A stretch of DNA of 64,000 bases, from the NCBI GenBank assembly GCA_018713145.1, contig DVFP01000013.1:1-64000 (forward strand). Direction: 5' to 3'. A program made the position numbers and the translations under genes. This document shows, piece by piece, positions 1 through 8,374 of this stretch. This DNA is from Candidatus Scybalocola faecavium (GTDB lineage: Bacteria > Bacillota > Clostridia > Lachnospirales > Lachnospiraceae). Below the pieces are notes generated by a model. That model did not search any database. It saw only the letters and a list, made by a program, of their open reading frames with translations, and had not been told where the DNA came from. Position 1 is the stretch's first letter, and each line of letters begins with the position of its first letter.

Positions 1-80
1 ATGTAACTGTCAACTGTATAGATGGGAATCGGGATGAGGGGAGTGCCTCGTAGAAATCCTTACCATTTATACCAAAAAAG

Positions 81-120
81 AATAAGTCTGTAAGCTGTTT
101 TTCTTGCTTACAAACTTATT
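81..120. repeat. 15-bp inverted repeat before pgmB
   Basis: Arms at 81-95 and 106-120 are reverse complements with one mismatch around a 10-base T-rich loop. The repeat ends five bases before the ribosome-binding site of the beta-phosphoglucomutase gene. It is not followed by a T run, so it is a poor intrinsic terminator; it could be an operator or a 5' leader hairpin. Confidence 0.55.
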
Positions 121-137
121 ATACGAGGAGATTTGTG

Positions 138-773
138 ATGAAGGCAATTATTTTCGATCTGGATGGAGTGCTTGTTTTTACGGATAAGTTCCATTATCAG
201 GCATGGAAGAAAATGGCAGACAAAATGGGAATTTATTTTGACGAGGTGATCAATAACCGGTTAAGAGGCGTTAGCCGCCGTGAAAGCCTTGAGATCATTT
301 TAGAGCGCTACGAGGGTGCACCTTTATCTGAGAAGGAAAAGGAAGACCTGATGGAGTACAAGAATGATTATTATAAAGAGCTTTTAAAGACTATGGGACC
401 GGACGATGTGACAGAGGATACCAGAAACGCTCTAAAACTTCTTCGTGAGCAGGGCCATAAACTGGCGATCGGTTCTTCCAGCAAGAATACAAAATTTATT
501 TTAAAGCAGGTAGCTATTGACGATATGTTTGACGCTGTTTCTGACGGGACAAACATTACTCATTCCAAGCCGGATCCGGAAGTTTTTGAAAAAGCTGCCC
601 AGTTCCTTGGAGAATCTTATGATAACTGTGTGGTTGTGGAGGATGCTTATGCAGGTATTGACGCTGCAAAAGCTGCAGGCATGACCGCTGTAGGCATCGG
701 GGATGCCACAAGCTATGATAAGTGTGATTATAAGATCAAATCCTTAATGGAGCTGACAGAATTGTTTAAATAA
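138..773 (+). CDS. pgmB: beta-phosphoglucomutase (HAD family)
   Basis: Cytosolic HAD-superfamily phosphatase-fold protein of 211 residues, the usual length for beta-phosphoglucomutase, which interconverts beta-glucose 1-phosphate and glucose 6-phosphate after maltose or trehalose phosphorolysis. The N-terminal DLDGV motif gives the Asp nucleophile and the acid/base Asp two residues on. RLRGVSRRESLEIIL in the cap and GSSSKN in the core match the beta-PGM subfamily rather than generic HAD phosphatases; KPDPEVF and VVEDAYAGI are the later HAD motifs. I chose ATG 138, seven bases after GAGGAG; a GTG three bases earlier is an alternative. No sugar phosphorylase or transporter gene is visible next to it, so any partner genes would lie left of the window. 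Confidence 0.9.
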   Translation: MKAIIFDLDGVLVFTDKFHYQAWKKMADKMGIYFDEVINNRLRGVSRRESLEIILERYEGAPLSEKEKEDLMEYKNDYYKELLKTMGPDDVTEDTRNALKLLREQGHKLAIGSSSKNTKFILKQVAIDDMFDAVSDGTNITHSKPDPEVFEKAAQFLGESYDNCVVVEDAYAGIDAAKAAGMTAVGIGDATSYDKCDYKIKSLMELTELFK

Positions 774-810
774 ACCTGATAAAAAAACGCGATATGAATG
801 GACATAGTGA

Positions 811-851
811 TTCCGTCAGGTCCGCACCGTAAATGGGCAGATCTGACGGAA
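811..851. repeat. inverted repeat after pgmB
   Basis: Arms 811-822 and 840-851 pair over 12 positions (one G-T pair) around a 17-base loop. No T tract follows, so it may be a weak pgmB terminator or an unrelated structured element. The rest of the 774-1045 gap holds no other feature I can support. Confidence 0.35.
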
Positions 852-1045
852 TTGTCTGTCAGGTGTCTAATCCGTTTCTATTGAAGGTCATTCCAGGGCT
901 GCCTGCATACGGGCAGACAGATTCTCTGTATAAACTGGGGAGACAAAGATAACCCCATCTGCATCTTTCTTTTTTATTTCTCCACTTTCCTAAAAACTGT
1001 TTCTATGCTAAGATAGGGATGGAAATTTATTGACAGCGGCAAAAC

Positions 1046-1696
1046 ATGTTTGGCCAAGGTTTAGGAGTTGATGGTTTTTTGTTTGAAAGTCTGTCTAAAA
1101 GGACACCTGGGATCATGGAGTTTGAAGAATACAGAAAGTTTGCTTTAAGTATTCCTCTGGTAGAGATGGAAGGAAAAACAAATATCTTATTTGAAGTGCG
1201 GGCCCGTTCGCTGGCTCATCAGCCCGGGGAAGTATGTTTGCCGGGCGGCCACGTGGAACCGGGAGAAGATTTTATGACAGCGGCAGTGCGGGAAACCTCA
1301 GAGGAGTTATGCATAGCATCTGATCATATTCAGGTGGTGGCTCCGATGGATATTTATCTGTCTCCATCAGGACAGATGATTGCCCCTTATCTTGTGAAGC
1401 TTAAAGATTATAAAGGAACCTTCAGTCAGAGTGAGGTGGATGAGGTTTTTTGTGTACCTGTGGAATTTTTCTGGGAAAATGAGCCTCAAGGCTATAAAAA
1501 CCACATTTTTACAAGACCCGATGAAGATTTCCCGGTAGATGCCATTCCGGGAGGCCGTAAGTATCCATGGCGGAGCGGATGGAGCATGGTCTATTTTTAT
1601 CCGGAGAGCAATGGTCACCGGATCTGGGGACTGACGGCAAAGATCATGAAGGCTTCAGCAGAAATCATGAGGGAGGCAGTAAAGCATGAGCAGTAA
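1046..1696 (+). CDS. Nudix hydrolase, CoA-diphosphatase-like
   Basis: Nudix fold hydrolase of about 216 residues. The Nudix box is present as GHVEPGE followed, seven residues on, by RETSEEL, with Cys where Gly is usual near the end. The segment RSLAHQPGEVCLPGG just upstream is typical of the NudL/YeaB branch that cleaves coenzyme A and acyl-CoA to phosphopantetheine and 3',5'-ADP; substrate is inferred. The start is uncertain: ATG 1046 has no good ribosome-binding site, while TTG 1079 lies 11 bases after TAGGAG and keeps the conserved PGIM and EYRKFA segment. The stop overlaps the next gene by 11 bases, so the two are probably co-translated. Confidence 0.8.
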   Translation: MFGQGLGVDGFLFESLSKRTPGIMEFEEYRKFALSIPLVEMEGKTNILFEVRARSLAHQPGEVCLPGGHVEPGEDFMTAAVRETSEELCIASDHIQVVAPMDIYLSPSGQMIAPYLVKLKDYKGTFSQSEVDEVFCVPVEFFWENEPQGYKNHIFTRPDEDFPVDAIPGGRKYPWRSGWSMVYFYPESNGHRIWGLTAKIMKASAEIMREAVKHEQ

Positions 1697-2123
1697 AAAA
1701 AGCGGCGGAGGGAAAACCGCTGGAAAAAAAATCACAGGGATAAGGAAAAGTCCTAAAAAGATACTGGAATTTTATTATATGATCCCTGGGGAGACATGTG
1801 CCAAGGAGTTATCCCGGTATATTACTACAGTAGATGAGGAAAAAATTGAAATATGGACAGAGCTGAATCTTATGGAAGTAATCATGGAAAATGATTCTCT
1901 GATCTTCCAGGATGCGTGGAAGTGCTTTGTAGATCCGTTGGATCAGGAGTATATTCAGGATCATGGGATAAAGACCATTTATCAGATCAGTTATGATGAG
2001 CGGGATCTGCCCTGCGTCCGTCAGGTGATGAAAGAGCTTTTAAATAAAGCCGGGGGAAGGATCTGCAGCGATACAGATGATTTTGAGCCTGTGTATACTT
2101 TGGATAATATTGATGACTTTTAA
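1686..2123 (+). CDS. unrecognised small protein, Lys-rich N-terminus
   Basis: I do not recognise this 145-residue protein. The first 25 residues are rich in Lys, Ser and Gly and look disordered; the rest is an acidic, soluble alpha/beta-type sequence with no membrane segment, signal peptide or Cys cluster. It starts inside the end of the Nudix gene (11-base overlap) and is followed by a hairpin terminator, so it is the last gene of a two-gene operon. The overlap argues for a real gene; its role might be linked to the Nudix enzyme but nothing in the sequence shows it. Confidence 0.65.
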   Translation: MSSKKSGGGKTAGKKITGIRKSPKKILEFYYMIPGETCAKELSRYITTVDEEKIEIWTELNLMEVIMENDSLIFQDAWKCFVDPLDQEYIQDHGIKTIYQISYDERDLPCVRQVMKELLNKAGGRICSDTDDFEPVYTLDNIDDF

Positions 2124-2154
2124 AAGTCTCATCCATGGGATTAAGAATAAAAAT

Positions 2155-2210
2155 ACCCTGGAGCAGGGATGGATCTGTTTAGATCAACATCCTGCCCCAG
2201 GGTCTTTTGG
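2155..2210. terminator. bidirectional terminator
   Basis: Stem ACCCTGG...CCAGGGT (2155-2203) with inner pairing of AGCAGG-like arms. On the minus strand it is followed by a clear T-rich tract, fitting termination of the AI-2E family gene; on the plus strand CTTTTGG follows, weaker, for the small protein gene. Confidence 0.7.
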
Positions 2211-2246
2211 TGAGTATTAAACTGATAAAGGGCTGTTAAGCCTTTG

Positions 2247-3407
2247 CTACAGATATTTTTGCGGTCGTATATTTTTCTTCTTCAGCCAAATGTGGGTCCG
2301 GTTTCTCAGCAGGGTATAAAAAACTGAGAAAAGAGGGATGCAGATCAGCATACCTGCAACGCCCCACAGGTTTCCTCCGATCGTCACGGCGGCCAGGACC
2401 CATAAGGCCGGAAGGCCAACAGAGCTGCCCACCACCTTTGGGTAAATAAAGTTTCCTTCAATCTGCTGGAGGATCAGGAACAGGACCACAAACAGGAGCA
2501 TATCTCCCGGGCTGACCATAAGCATAAGGAGCGCTCCGATAATACAGCCCAAAAAGGCACCCACAATGGGGATCAAAGCGGTAAAGGCAATGAGTACGCC
2601 AATAAGCAGGGCATAGGGCAGGCCGATGATGGACATAACAATGAAGAACATGGTCCCAAGGATCACTGCTTCCAGACATTGACCGGACAAAAATTTAGAA
2701 AAGGTGCGGCTGGACAAAGATGCGATTTCTATAATGCGATCCGCCCGCTTTTCGGGAATATAGGCATAAAGCAGCTTTCGGCACTGACTGGACAGCTTTT
2801 CCTTTTGAAATAAAATATAAATGGCAAAGAAAAAGCCAAGGAAAAAAGTGACAATGCCGTTAATAACAGATGTAGCGATCCCCACTGCAGAGGAAAAGAT
2901 CTTTTCTGCTCCGCTGCGGAGAAATTCCGTTAAGTGGGAACTGATGGATCCCCAGTCAATCTCTATGTCGCCGATCTTATCAGCAATCCACTGATACTCA
3001 TTTAAAAGGTCATTAATATTATTCTGGATCCGGTTAAAAAATACCGGGATCGCTGAAATAATGGACTGGATCGTGTTGACCAGCTGGGGCGCAATAAATA
3101 ATATAACAATACATATAACGCCGATGATACACAGCAGTGTTACAATAAAGCTTACAGGACGCCGGATCTTGCGGATCAGCTTTTTGTGCCTGCCGTTGTA
3201 GCTGCCGAAAAGTCCCCGTTCAATAGCCCGCATAGGCACGTTCAGCACAAATGCGATGCTCATGCCTAAAAGGATGGGAAAGAGCAGGGATATGATCTGC
3301 CGGATCGCGCCATAAATAATATTCAAATGGCCGATGGCAGTATAAAATAAGATCCCAAGAAAAATAATAAACAGGATCTTTTTCATATTATTTTTATTTA
3401 GGTCCAT
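2247..3407 (-). CDS. AI-2E family transporter
   Basis: Polytopic inner-membrane protein of 386 residues belonging to the AI-2E family (PerM/YdiK/TqsA-like). It shows an N-terminal pair of hydrophobic helices, a soluble stretch around residues 115-170 and about five further helices, including a glycine-rich FFLGFFFAIYIL segment and the late QQIEGNFIYPKVVGSSVGL stretch characteristic of the family. Some members export autoinducer-2, others act in Na+/H+ exchange; the substrate here is open. Start ATG is six bases after GGGAGG. It is a single gene transcribed convergent to its left neighbour and divergent from the ThrE-like genes. Confidence 0.85.
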   Translation of the reverse strand: MDLNKNNMKKILFIIFLGILFYTAIGHLNIIYGAIRQIISLLFPILLGMSIAFVLNVPMRAIERGLFGSYNGRHKKLIRKIRRPVSFIVTLLCIIGVICIVILFIAPQLVNTIQSIISAIPVFFNRIQNNINDLLNEYQWIADKIGDIEIDWGSISSHLTEFLRSGAEKIFSSAVGIATSVINGIVTFFLGFFFAIYILFQKEKLSSQCRKLLYAYIPEKRADRIIEIASLSSRTFSKFLSGQCLEAVILGTMFFIVMSIIGLPYALLIGVLIAFTALIPIVGAFLGCIIGALLMLMVSPGDMLLFVVLFLILQQIEGNFIYPKVVGSSVGLPALWVLAAVTIGGNLWGVAGMLICIPLFSVFYTLLRNRTHIWLKKKNIRPQKYL

Positions 3408-3574
3408 GGAAGTCCTCCCTTCACGCTATATTATAGTATAGCATAGATGCACTGGGTTTTACAGAGGGACTTTCTTAAAAGTAAGTATCTATTTTGTAAA
3501 AAAAATATGAACCTGGGACAGTGGTTTTGCCCTGCAAAATACTGTTTTGGGAGAAAGAGATGAGGAGTGGATGT

Positions 3575-4339
3575 ATGGAGCAGGAGATTGCATATGGACG
3601 TAAGGTCATGGATCTGGTGGCCATGATGGGAGAGGAACTGCTTAAAAACGGAGCAGAGATTGCCAGAGTCCAGGATACCATGGGCATCGTGGGAAAAGCC
3701 TTTGGTAAAGAACATGTGGATGTGTATGCAGTATCCAACGGTATTTTTGTGACCATGTATCATAAAGATCAGTCACGCTGTACCCAGGTCAAGTATGTGC
3801 CCCTGGCAACGCCAAATCTTGGAAAGGTGGCCCAGATCAATCAGTTGTCCAGGGAAATCTGTGAAGGAAAATATACTTTGGAGGAAGCCCAAAAGCAGAT
3901 GAGAGAAATTGCAGGACATAAGGGTGTTTCCATGCGGTGGCTTATTGGGGCATATGCCCTTGGCGCTGCCAGCTTTTGCTATTTGTTTGGCGGCAGCGTG
4001 GCTGACAGTATTGGGGCGGCGCCCATTGGCATCCTTTTGTGTTTGCTCCAATATGCTATGGGACGGGCAAAAATCTCAAAGGTTATGCAGACCATTTTCG
4101 GAAGCGCCCTGGTTACTTTTGCTGGCATGGTATTTGCTTACATATTTGCCGGATTAAATATGGACAGCATGACCATTGGAGGGCTTGTGATCCTTGTGCC
4201 GGGGGTGCCTTTGACTACGTCTATCCGGGATTTTTTCAACGGTGACTATCTGTCAGGTACCATAAGGCTTATAGACGCGCTGCTGGTAGCCGTGTGCATG
4301 GCTATTGGCGTTGGCGTTGTGTATAAATTGTTTTATTGA
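3575..4339 (+). CDS. ThrE-type exporter, N-terminal subunit (DUF1212)
   Basis: First half of a split threonine/serine exporter-type protein (ThrE family, PF06738). The N-terminal 110 residues are soluble and contain the conserved GAEIARVQDTM helix and a VSNGIFVTM strand; about five membrane helices follow from residue 120. In Corynebacterium ThrE the two halves are one protein that exports Thr/Ser; in many Firmicutes they are separate as here. I chose ATG 3575, seven bases after GAGGAG; ATG 3560 is also possible. The partner half begins 22 bases after the stop. Confidence 0.85.
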   Translation: MEQEIAYGRKVMDLVAMMGEELLKNGAEIARVQDTMGIVGKAFGKEHVDVYAVSNGIFVTMYHKDQSRCTQVKYVPLATPNLGKVAQINQLSREICEGKYTLEEAQKQMREIAGHKGVSMRWLIGAYALGAASFCYLFGGSVADSIGAAPIGILLCLLQYAMGRAKISKVMQTIFGSALVTFAGMVFAYIFAGLNMDSMTIGGLVILVPGVPLTTSIRDFFNGDYLSGTIRLIDALLVAVCMAIGVGVVYKLFY

Positions 4340-4361
4340 CCGGAAGATAAGGAGGCTAAAA

Positions 4362-4823
4362 ATGCTGCTTACATTAGTGATTGAATTTTTTGTAGCCCTT
4401 TTGGCAACAGACGCGTTTTGCGTGATCTTTAATGTGCCGAAAAAAGAGTGGTTTTTTTCCGGTCTTATTGGAGCTGTTGGCTGGGTGTTTTACCGGGGAT
4501 TTTCACAAAACCAGGGCATTGTTATTGCCACATTTATCGCAGTGATGGCAGTCACTTTGCTGGCTCGGATCTTTGCCGTGGTGCGGAAAGCTCCGGTGAC
4601 TATTTTTCTTGTTCCTGGGATCTTCCCGCTGGTTCCCGGAGTAGGTATTTATTATACGTCTTATTATTTTATTATCAGCGAATTTTCCATGGCCTCGGCC
4701 AAAGGTGTGGAAACATTGAAGGTTGCTGTGGCGATCACTCTCGGGATCATGTGTATGCTTCTAATTCCCCAAAGGTTTTTTCAGGTTCTGGTTTCAGTAG
4801 GAAAACGAAAGCTGAAGAAATGA
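4362..4823 (+). CDS. ThrE-type exporter, C-terminal subunit (DUF3815)
   Basis: Second half of the split ThrE-type exporter: 153 residues, about five hydrophobic helices, with the family's APVTIFLVPGIFPLVPG motif preceding a YYT segment. It follows its partner by 22 bases and has a strong AAGGAGG ribosome-binding site eight bases before ATG 4362. The pair probably assembles into one amino-acid exporter in the cytoplasmic membrane. An alternative upstream in-frame start inside the preceding gene is unlikely given this ribosome site. Confidence 0.85.
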   Translation: MLLTLVIEFFVALLATDAFCVIFNVPKKEWFFSGLIGAVGWVFYRGFSQNQGIVIATFIAVMAVTLLARIFAVVRKAPVTIFLVPGIFPLVPGVGIYYTSYYFIISEFSMASAKGVETLKVAVAITLGIMCMLLIPQRFFQVLVSVGKRKLKK

Positions 4824-4894
4824 TAACAAAAGTCTGAAATTTTGCGGAAATAATTTATATTTTCTGAGAAAAGCTATACTTTATCTTTGTGAGC

Positions 4895-4903
4895 TGGTAT
4901 AAT
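4895..4903 (+). promoter_or_regulatory. extended -10 promoter for surface protein gene
   Basis: TGGTATAAT is a perfect extended -10 element about 90 bases before the surface protein start. The -35 region is weak, as is usual for extended -10 promoters. Confidence 0.55.
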
Positions 4904-4994
4904 ATAAGTATCAAAAAACCAATGAATTTTGTCTTTGTACCTGTACCGCGGGAAAGGATATAGGGACAAAATTTCAGACGGAAGGGGTGGAATT

Positions 4995-7292
4995 ATGAAA
5001 ATGAAAAGAAAACGATTTCTGGGCTTTTTAATGGCAGTTCTTATGATATTTTCCTGCATTTCCGGTACTGCCTTTGCGAATGACAGCCCGGAGGAGAACG
5101 CAGACAAACAGGTAATGGAAGTGGTTTCCATTTCCGGGGATACTATTGTACTGAAAGTACAGGACGGATATGAATATGGTATGGAAATCGCAGAAAACGA
5201 GGAAACTGTATGGAAGTGGGCAAAAGAGGCTCAGTATAGTATTGATGAAAATACTAACGAGACCATTGTAAGCTTTTCCCAATTGCTTCCGGAAACGGAA
5301 TATCGTTTCGCCCGGCGTGTAAAGGATACGGAGGAAGTTAAGGAAGAAGATATTCAATCATTCATAACCCAGACCAAGGCACCAGAGGAGACCAAAGCGC
5401 CGGAAGAGACCAAGGCGCCAGAGGAGACCAAAGCGCCGGAAGAGACAAAGGCGCCGGAGGAGACCAAAGCACCGGAAGAGACAAAGGCGCCAGAGGAGAC
5501 CAAAGCGCCGGAGGAGACGCAGGCACCGGAAGAGACCAAGGCGCCGGAAGAGACCAAAGCGCCGGAAGAGACCAAAGCACCGGAAGAGACCAAGGCGCCG
5601 GAAGAGACGCAGGCGCCGGAGGAGACTAAGGCACCGGATGGTGTTCCGGCAGTAAATTCTCTGGTTTCAGATGTGATGAAGGCACCGTCAGAGACAAAGA
5701 TGGAGCCGGAATCAGAGACATCTGCAGAGACAAAAGCTTCTGTGGCACCGGAAGAAACTGACGCTCCTAAGGAAACTAACGCATCGGCTGAGACACCTGA
5801 AACATCTGAGACACCTGAAACACCTGAGACACCTGAAACACCTGTTACGCCGGCTGCGCCGAAGGCACCGGTGGCTGGAGCTGTCTTGGATACCAGCATT
5901 ACAGTAGAGCTGGCCGAAGGAACGGATAAAGATTTTGCTTATGAATTCAGCATTAACGGAACAGATTATCAGGACAGCCCGGAGTTTGCCGGTTTAACGG
6001 CAGACAGTGATTATTCAGTAACAGTCCGGGTAAAAGGGGGAACTTATGACGGACAGGATTATAATGCCGGCGAGCCGTCAGAGGCTCTTATGGTCCACAC
6101 TCTGAAAAGCGCCCTTCCGGCACCGGCTATGCCGGATGTTGCAAAACGCACGGATACTCAGATTACTTTTTCCGGAGATACTGCCGGTATGGAGTTTGGA
6201 CTGGTGAATGGCAGCCAGGTTCTTTGGCAGTCCGATGCTGTATTTAAATCCCTTATACCCGGGACTCAATACAGCTTTGTATTTCGTATGAGCTATGACC
6301 CTGAAAAGCAGATGCCTTCCACAGTGACAGATGTATTGACAGTAAATACGTTAAAGTCCGGGGCGGAGGCACCGGCAGCTCCGGTTTTAAAAGACCGCAC
6401 TGAAAACTCGCTTACAGTAGAAACAGCAGAGCACCAGGAATATGCGATTTATAAAAACGGTGTTTTGTCTCCATGGCAGACCGGCGGTGAATTTACCGGG
6501 TTAAATCCCAAAACCCAGTATTTGGTTGTGACTCGTATGAGCTATGATCCTAACGAGGCAATGGAAAGTCACCAAAGTACACCGCTGGAGGTAAAGACGC
6601 TGGTGGCATTTGCCGATTCTTCGGTGAAAGGGATTACAGCGAATGGGGTCTATGATGCAGGATCAACCTTTACCATTCAGGTGACAGGCAGCGGAATGGA
6701 TAATACCGCTCCGGTTCCCGGGGACAGCCGGTGGAAACCTGTTGGCTGGAGCTGGGGCAGCGGTGCTAAGGGAAGCTGGGACAGTACAGATTATTCGATG
6801 GCTTTTGGCGTAAAGGAAGCCGGAAAATATACGCTGACGATTACCTTTGGCCTGGAAACTTATACGTCTGCCGGCTGGGAAAGCGCCGGAAAGGAACAGA
6901 CATTGACCACCTCCTTTACGGTCGTTGCCAAAGAGTTTACTTTAAAAGCTACGGCGGCCAAGGGTGGAACGATTACACCATCAGGAACGTTAAAGACTGT
7001 ACAGGCTCAGGATTACACTTTCACCATGACACCGGACAAAGATTACAAGATCGCCCATGTATACATTGACGGCAAGGAAGTTAAGGTGAACGGCAACAAG
7101 TATACATTTGAAAAAATCAATGGGGATCATTCCATCTATGTTGTATTTGAGCGGGACGGCGCCTTGGATGCGCCAAAGACCGGAGATGATATGGTACTGT
7201 GGCTATGGTGGACCGTGGCAGGCGTATCCCTGATCGTGGTCATTGGCGCTGCAGCTGCATGCATATACCGCAGACACCGCAGCAAAAAGTAA
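4995..7292 (+). CDS. repeat-rich, Fn3-like cell-wall surface protein
   Basis: Secreted, wall-attached protein of 765 residues. A Lys/Arg start and hydrophobic stretch ending in SGTAFA form a signal peptide (about residues 1-29). A first Fn3-like domain is followed by 15 hexapeptides of the TKAPEE type (about 127-216), then Thr/Pro/Glu-rich linker, three Fn3-like modules containing TQY/SYDP motifs, a beta-rich domain, and a repeat-like GGTITPSG module. The C-terminus has APKTGD, then a membrane helix and RRHRSKK, a sortase-sorting signal with Ala instead of Leu before Pro. ATG 4995 follows GAAGGGGTGG; an upstream in-frame GTG/ATG is less likely. Ligand unknown; it probably projects binding modules from the wall. 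Confidence 0.8.
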   Translation: MKMKRKRFLGFLMAVLMIFSCISGTAFANDSPEENADKQVMEVVSISGDTIVLKVQDGYEYGMEIAENEETVWKWAKEAQYSIDENTNETIVSFSQLLPETEYRFARRVKDTEEVKEEDIQSFITQTKAPEETKAPEETKAPEETKAPEETKAPEETKAPEETKAPEETKAPEETQAPEETKAPEETKAPEETKAPEETKAPEETQAPEETKAPDGVPAVNSLVSDVMKAPSETKMEPESETSAETKASVAPEETDAPKETNASAETPETSETPETPETPETPVTPAAPKAPVAGAVLDTSITVELAEGTDKDFAYEFSINGTDYQDSPEFAGLTADSDYSVTVRVKGGTYDGQDYNAGEPSEALMVHTLKSALPAPAMPDVAKRTDTQITFSGDTAGMEFGLVNGSQVLWQSDAVFKSLIPGTQYSFVFRMSYDPEKQMPSTVTDVLTVNTLKSGAEAPAAPVLKDRTENSLTVETAEHQEYAIYKNGVLSPWQTGGEFTGLNPKTQYLVVTRMSYDPNEAMESHQSTPLEVKTLVAFADSSVKGITANGVYDAGSTFTIQVTGSGMDNTAPVPGDSRWKPVGWSWGSGAKGSWDSTDYSMAFGVKEAGKYTLTITFGLETYTSAGWESAGKEQTLTTSFTVVAKEFTLKATAAKGGTITPSGTLKTVQAQDYTFTMTPDKDYKIAHVYIDGKEVKVNGNKYTFEKINGDHSIYVVFERDGALDAPKTGDDMVLWLWWTVAGVSLIVVIGAAAACIYRRHRSKK
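5373..5642 (+). repeat. 15 x 18-bp coding tandem repeat
   Basis: Fifteen consecutive 18-base units encode TKAPEE; units 9 and 14 encode TQAPEE and the last ends PDG. Third-codon positions vary among units (AAA/AAG, GCA/GCG, GAA/GAG), so the array is not freshly expanded, yet remains a likely slippage site. A second short array of ETPETP follows near 5790-5850. Confidence 0.95.
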
Positions 7293-7315
7293 GTCCTTAA
7301 ATCAGGCCATAAAAG

Positions 7316-7365
7316 AAAGGGCTGTGAAATCGGGAATTTTAAATCCCTTTTTCACAGCCCTTTTT
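7316..7365. terminator. bidirectional terminator
   Basis: Stem AAAGGGCTGTGAAA paired with TTTCACAGCCC then TTTTT. It ends the surface protein gene; the stop codon of the convergent MerR gene (7339) lies in the loop side, and the minus strand also reads stem then T-rich sequence. Confidence 0.85.
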
Positions 7366-8196
7366 CATTGAGGTTTCCGTTTTCACATAAAAAAGGATTT
7401 TTGTAATATATTCGTTTTCATCCCTTGTTGTAATGTAGTCATTAATGCAAAACTCATAGGAATCAGAAATGATTTCCAGGTTGTGGGTCTGACAGTAGCT
7501 AAGGAGCTTTTCATAAGACCGGCCGATGGACAGATAGTCGCCCACATGATAAATGGCGGCACATTTTCCGGCAGGCATGGCTTGGATATTTTTTGCCTGA
7601 TCTGTTGGCTCAATGGGCAGAAAAGCTGTGGAGGCCTGGGTATAATGTCCCTGGCGGATCCGCTCTAATGGAACGATGACACCGCTCTGGAAAAATATAG
7701 GGAGGTGCTTTTTAAAGGCTTCGGCAAAACATTTTTTTGTGGCAATGCTGATTTCTTTTAAGGTATAGGGTGCGTTTACAGGCTCAAATAAAAGATGCCT
7801 GGCAGGGGCTGATTCAAGGATGACCTGGGGCTCATTTGCCTGGCAGGCCCTGGCTGCCTCCATCTGTCCGCACCGATGGACAACGCGGCTTCGGATCAGC
7901 TCAAGCTCCCGGATCTGCCGATCAATGACACTGATCTGATTTCTTAAGGCGACCAGGCTGCTGTCGATCGTATAGTGTTCCATATGTTCCTTGATCTCTT
8001 TAAGAGAAAAACCTATTTTTTTCATGATCAATATAGTGTCCAGGCGGTCGATCTGGCTGGCGCTGTAGTAGCGGTAGCCATTGTTGGGATCCACATAGGC
8101 CGGACAAAAAAGACCGATCTTATCATAAAAGATCAGAGTTTGCTTGGAAATATTTTGATATTTGGATACTTCACCAATGGAAAACAGATCTTCCAT
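7339..8196 (-). CDS. MerR-family regulator with effector domain
   Basis: DNA-binding transcription regulator of 285 residues. Residues 1-75 are a MerR winged helix (FSIGEVSKYQNISKQTLIFYD, NGYRYYS, IGFSLKEI), followed by a dimerisation helix to about 115 and a C-terminal GyrI/BmrR-like ligand domain (GDYLSIGRSYEKLL, then an EY-containing end). Such proteins bind hydrophobic or cationic compounds and remodel promoters with long spacers. It is transcribed divergently from the YitT-like gene, with a palindrome at 8217-8229 overlapping its own -10, so autoregulation and control of the neighbour are likely. Confidence 0.85.
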   Translation of the reverse strand: MEDLFSIGEVSKYQNISKQTLIFYDKIGLFCPAYVDPNNGYRYYSASQIDRLDTILIMKKIGFSLKEIKEHMEHYTIDSSLVALRNQISVIDRQIRELELIRSRVVHRCGQMEAARACQANEPQVILESAPARHLLFEPVNAPYTLKEISIATKKCFAEAFKKHLPIFFQSGVIVPLERIRQGHYTQASTAFLPIEPTDQAKNIQAMPAGKCAAIYHVGDYLSIGRSYEKLLSYCQTHNLEIISDSYEFCINDYITTRDENEYITKILFYVKTETSMKKGCEKGI

Positions 8197-8209
8197 GAAA
8201 AATTCCCCC

Positions 8210-8240
8210 TTGACATTATAGTTACTATATCCTTTATCCT
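8210..8240. promoter_or_regulatory. MerR-type operator/promoter with 19-bp spacer
   Basis: Plus strand: TTGACA 8210-8215, 19-base spacer, TATCCT 8235-8240. Inside the spacer is the perfect palindrome TATAGTTACTATA (8217-8229). The minus strand reads TATAAT at 8220-8215, a -10 for the merR gene. Overlong spacer plus central dyad is the hallmark of MerR-controlled promoters. Confidence 0.55.
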
Positions 8241-8319
8241 AATACCAGAGGCAAAGCCCGGAAACGGTTCGGCAGACGGGTCTCGCGGATTGTATTCTAT
8301 AAAGGAATGGCTTTGTGCC

Positions 8320-8349
8320 TTGACATGATATTTATTATACCCGTATATG
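8320..8349 (+). promoter_or_regulatory. promoter for yitT-like gene
   Basis: TTGACA 8320-8325, 18-base spacer, TATATG 8344-8349, 26 bases before the start codon. It would make the yitT-like gene at least partly independent of the MerR-type site upstream. Confidence 0.5.
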
Positions 8350-8374
8350 GGCAAAAAGCAAGGAGAGAAATTTT

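Noticed and set aside
5373-5642. CRISPR-like regular repeats
   Set aside because: Units are contiguous 18-mers in frame with a coding sequence and have no spacers.
5354-5899. Long minus-strand reading frame across the surface protein repeats
   Set aside because: Its composition is only Val/Ser/Gly/Ala repeats, the exact antisense of the TKAPEE array; no ribosome site.
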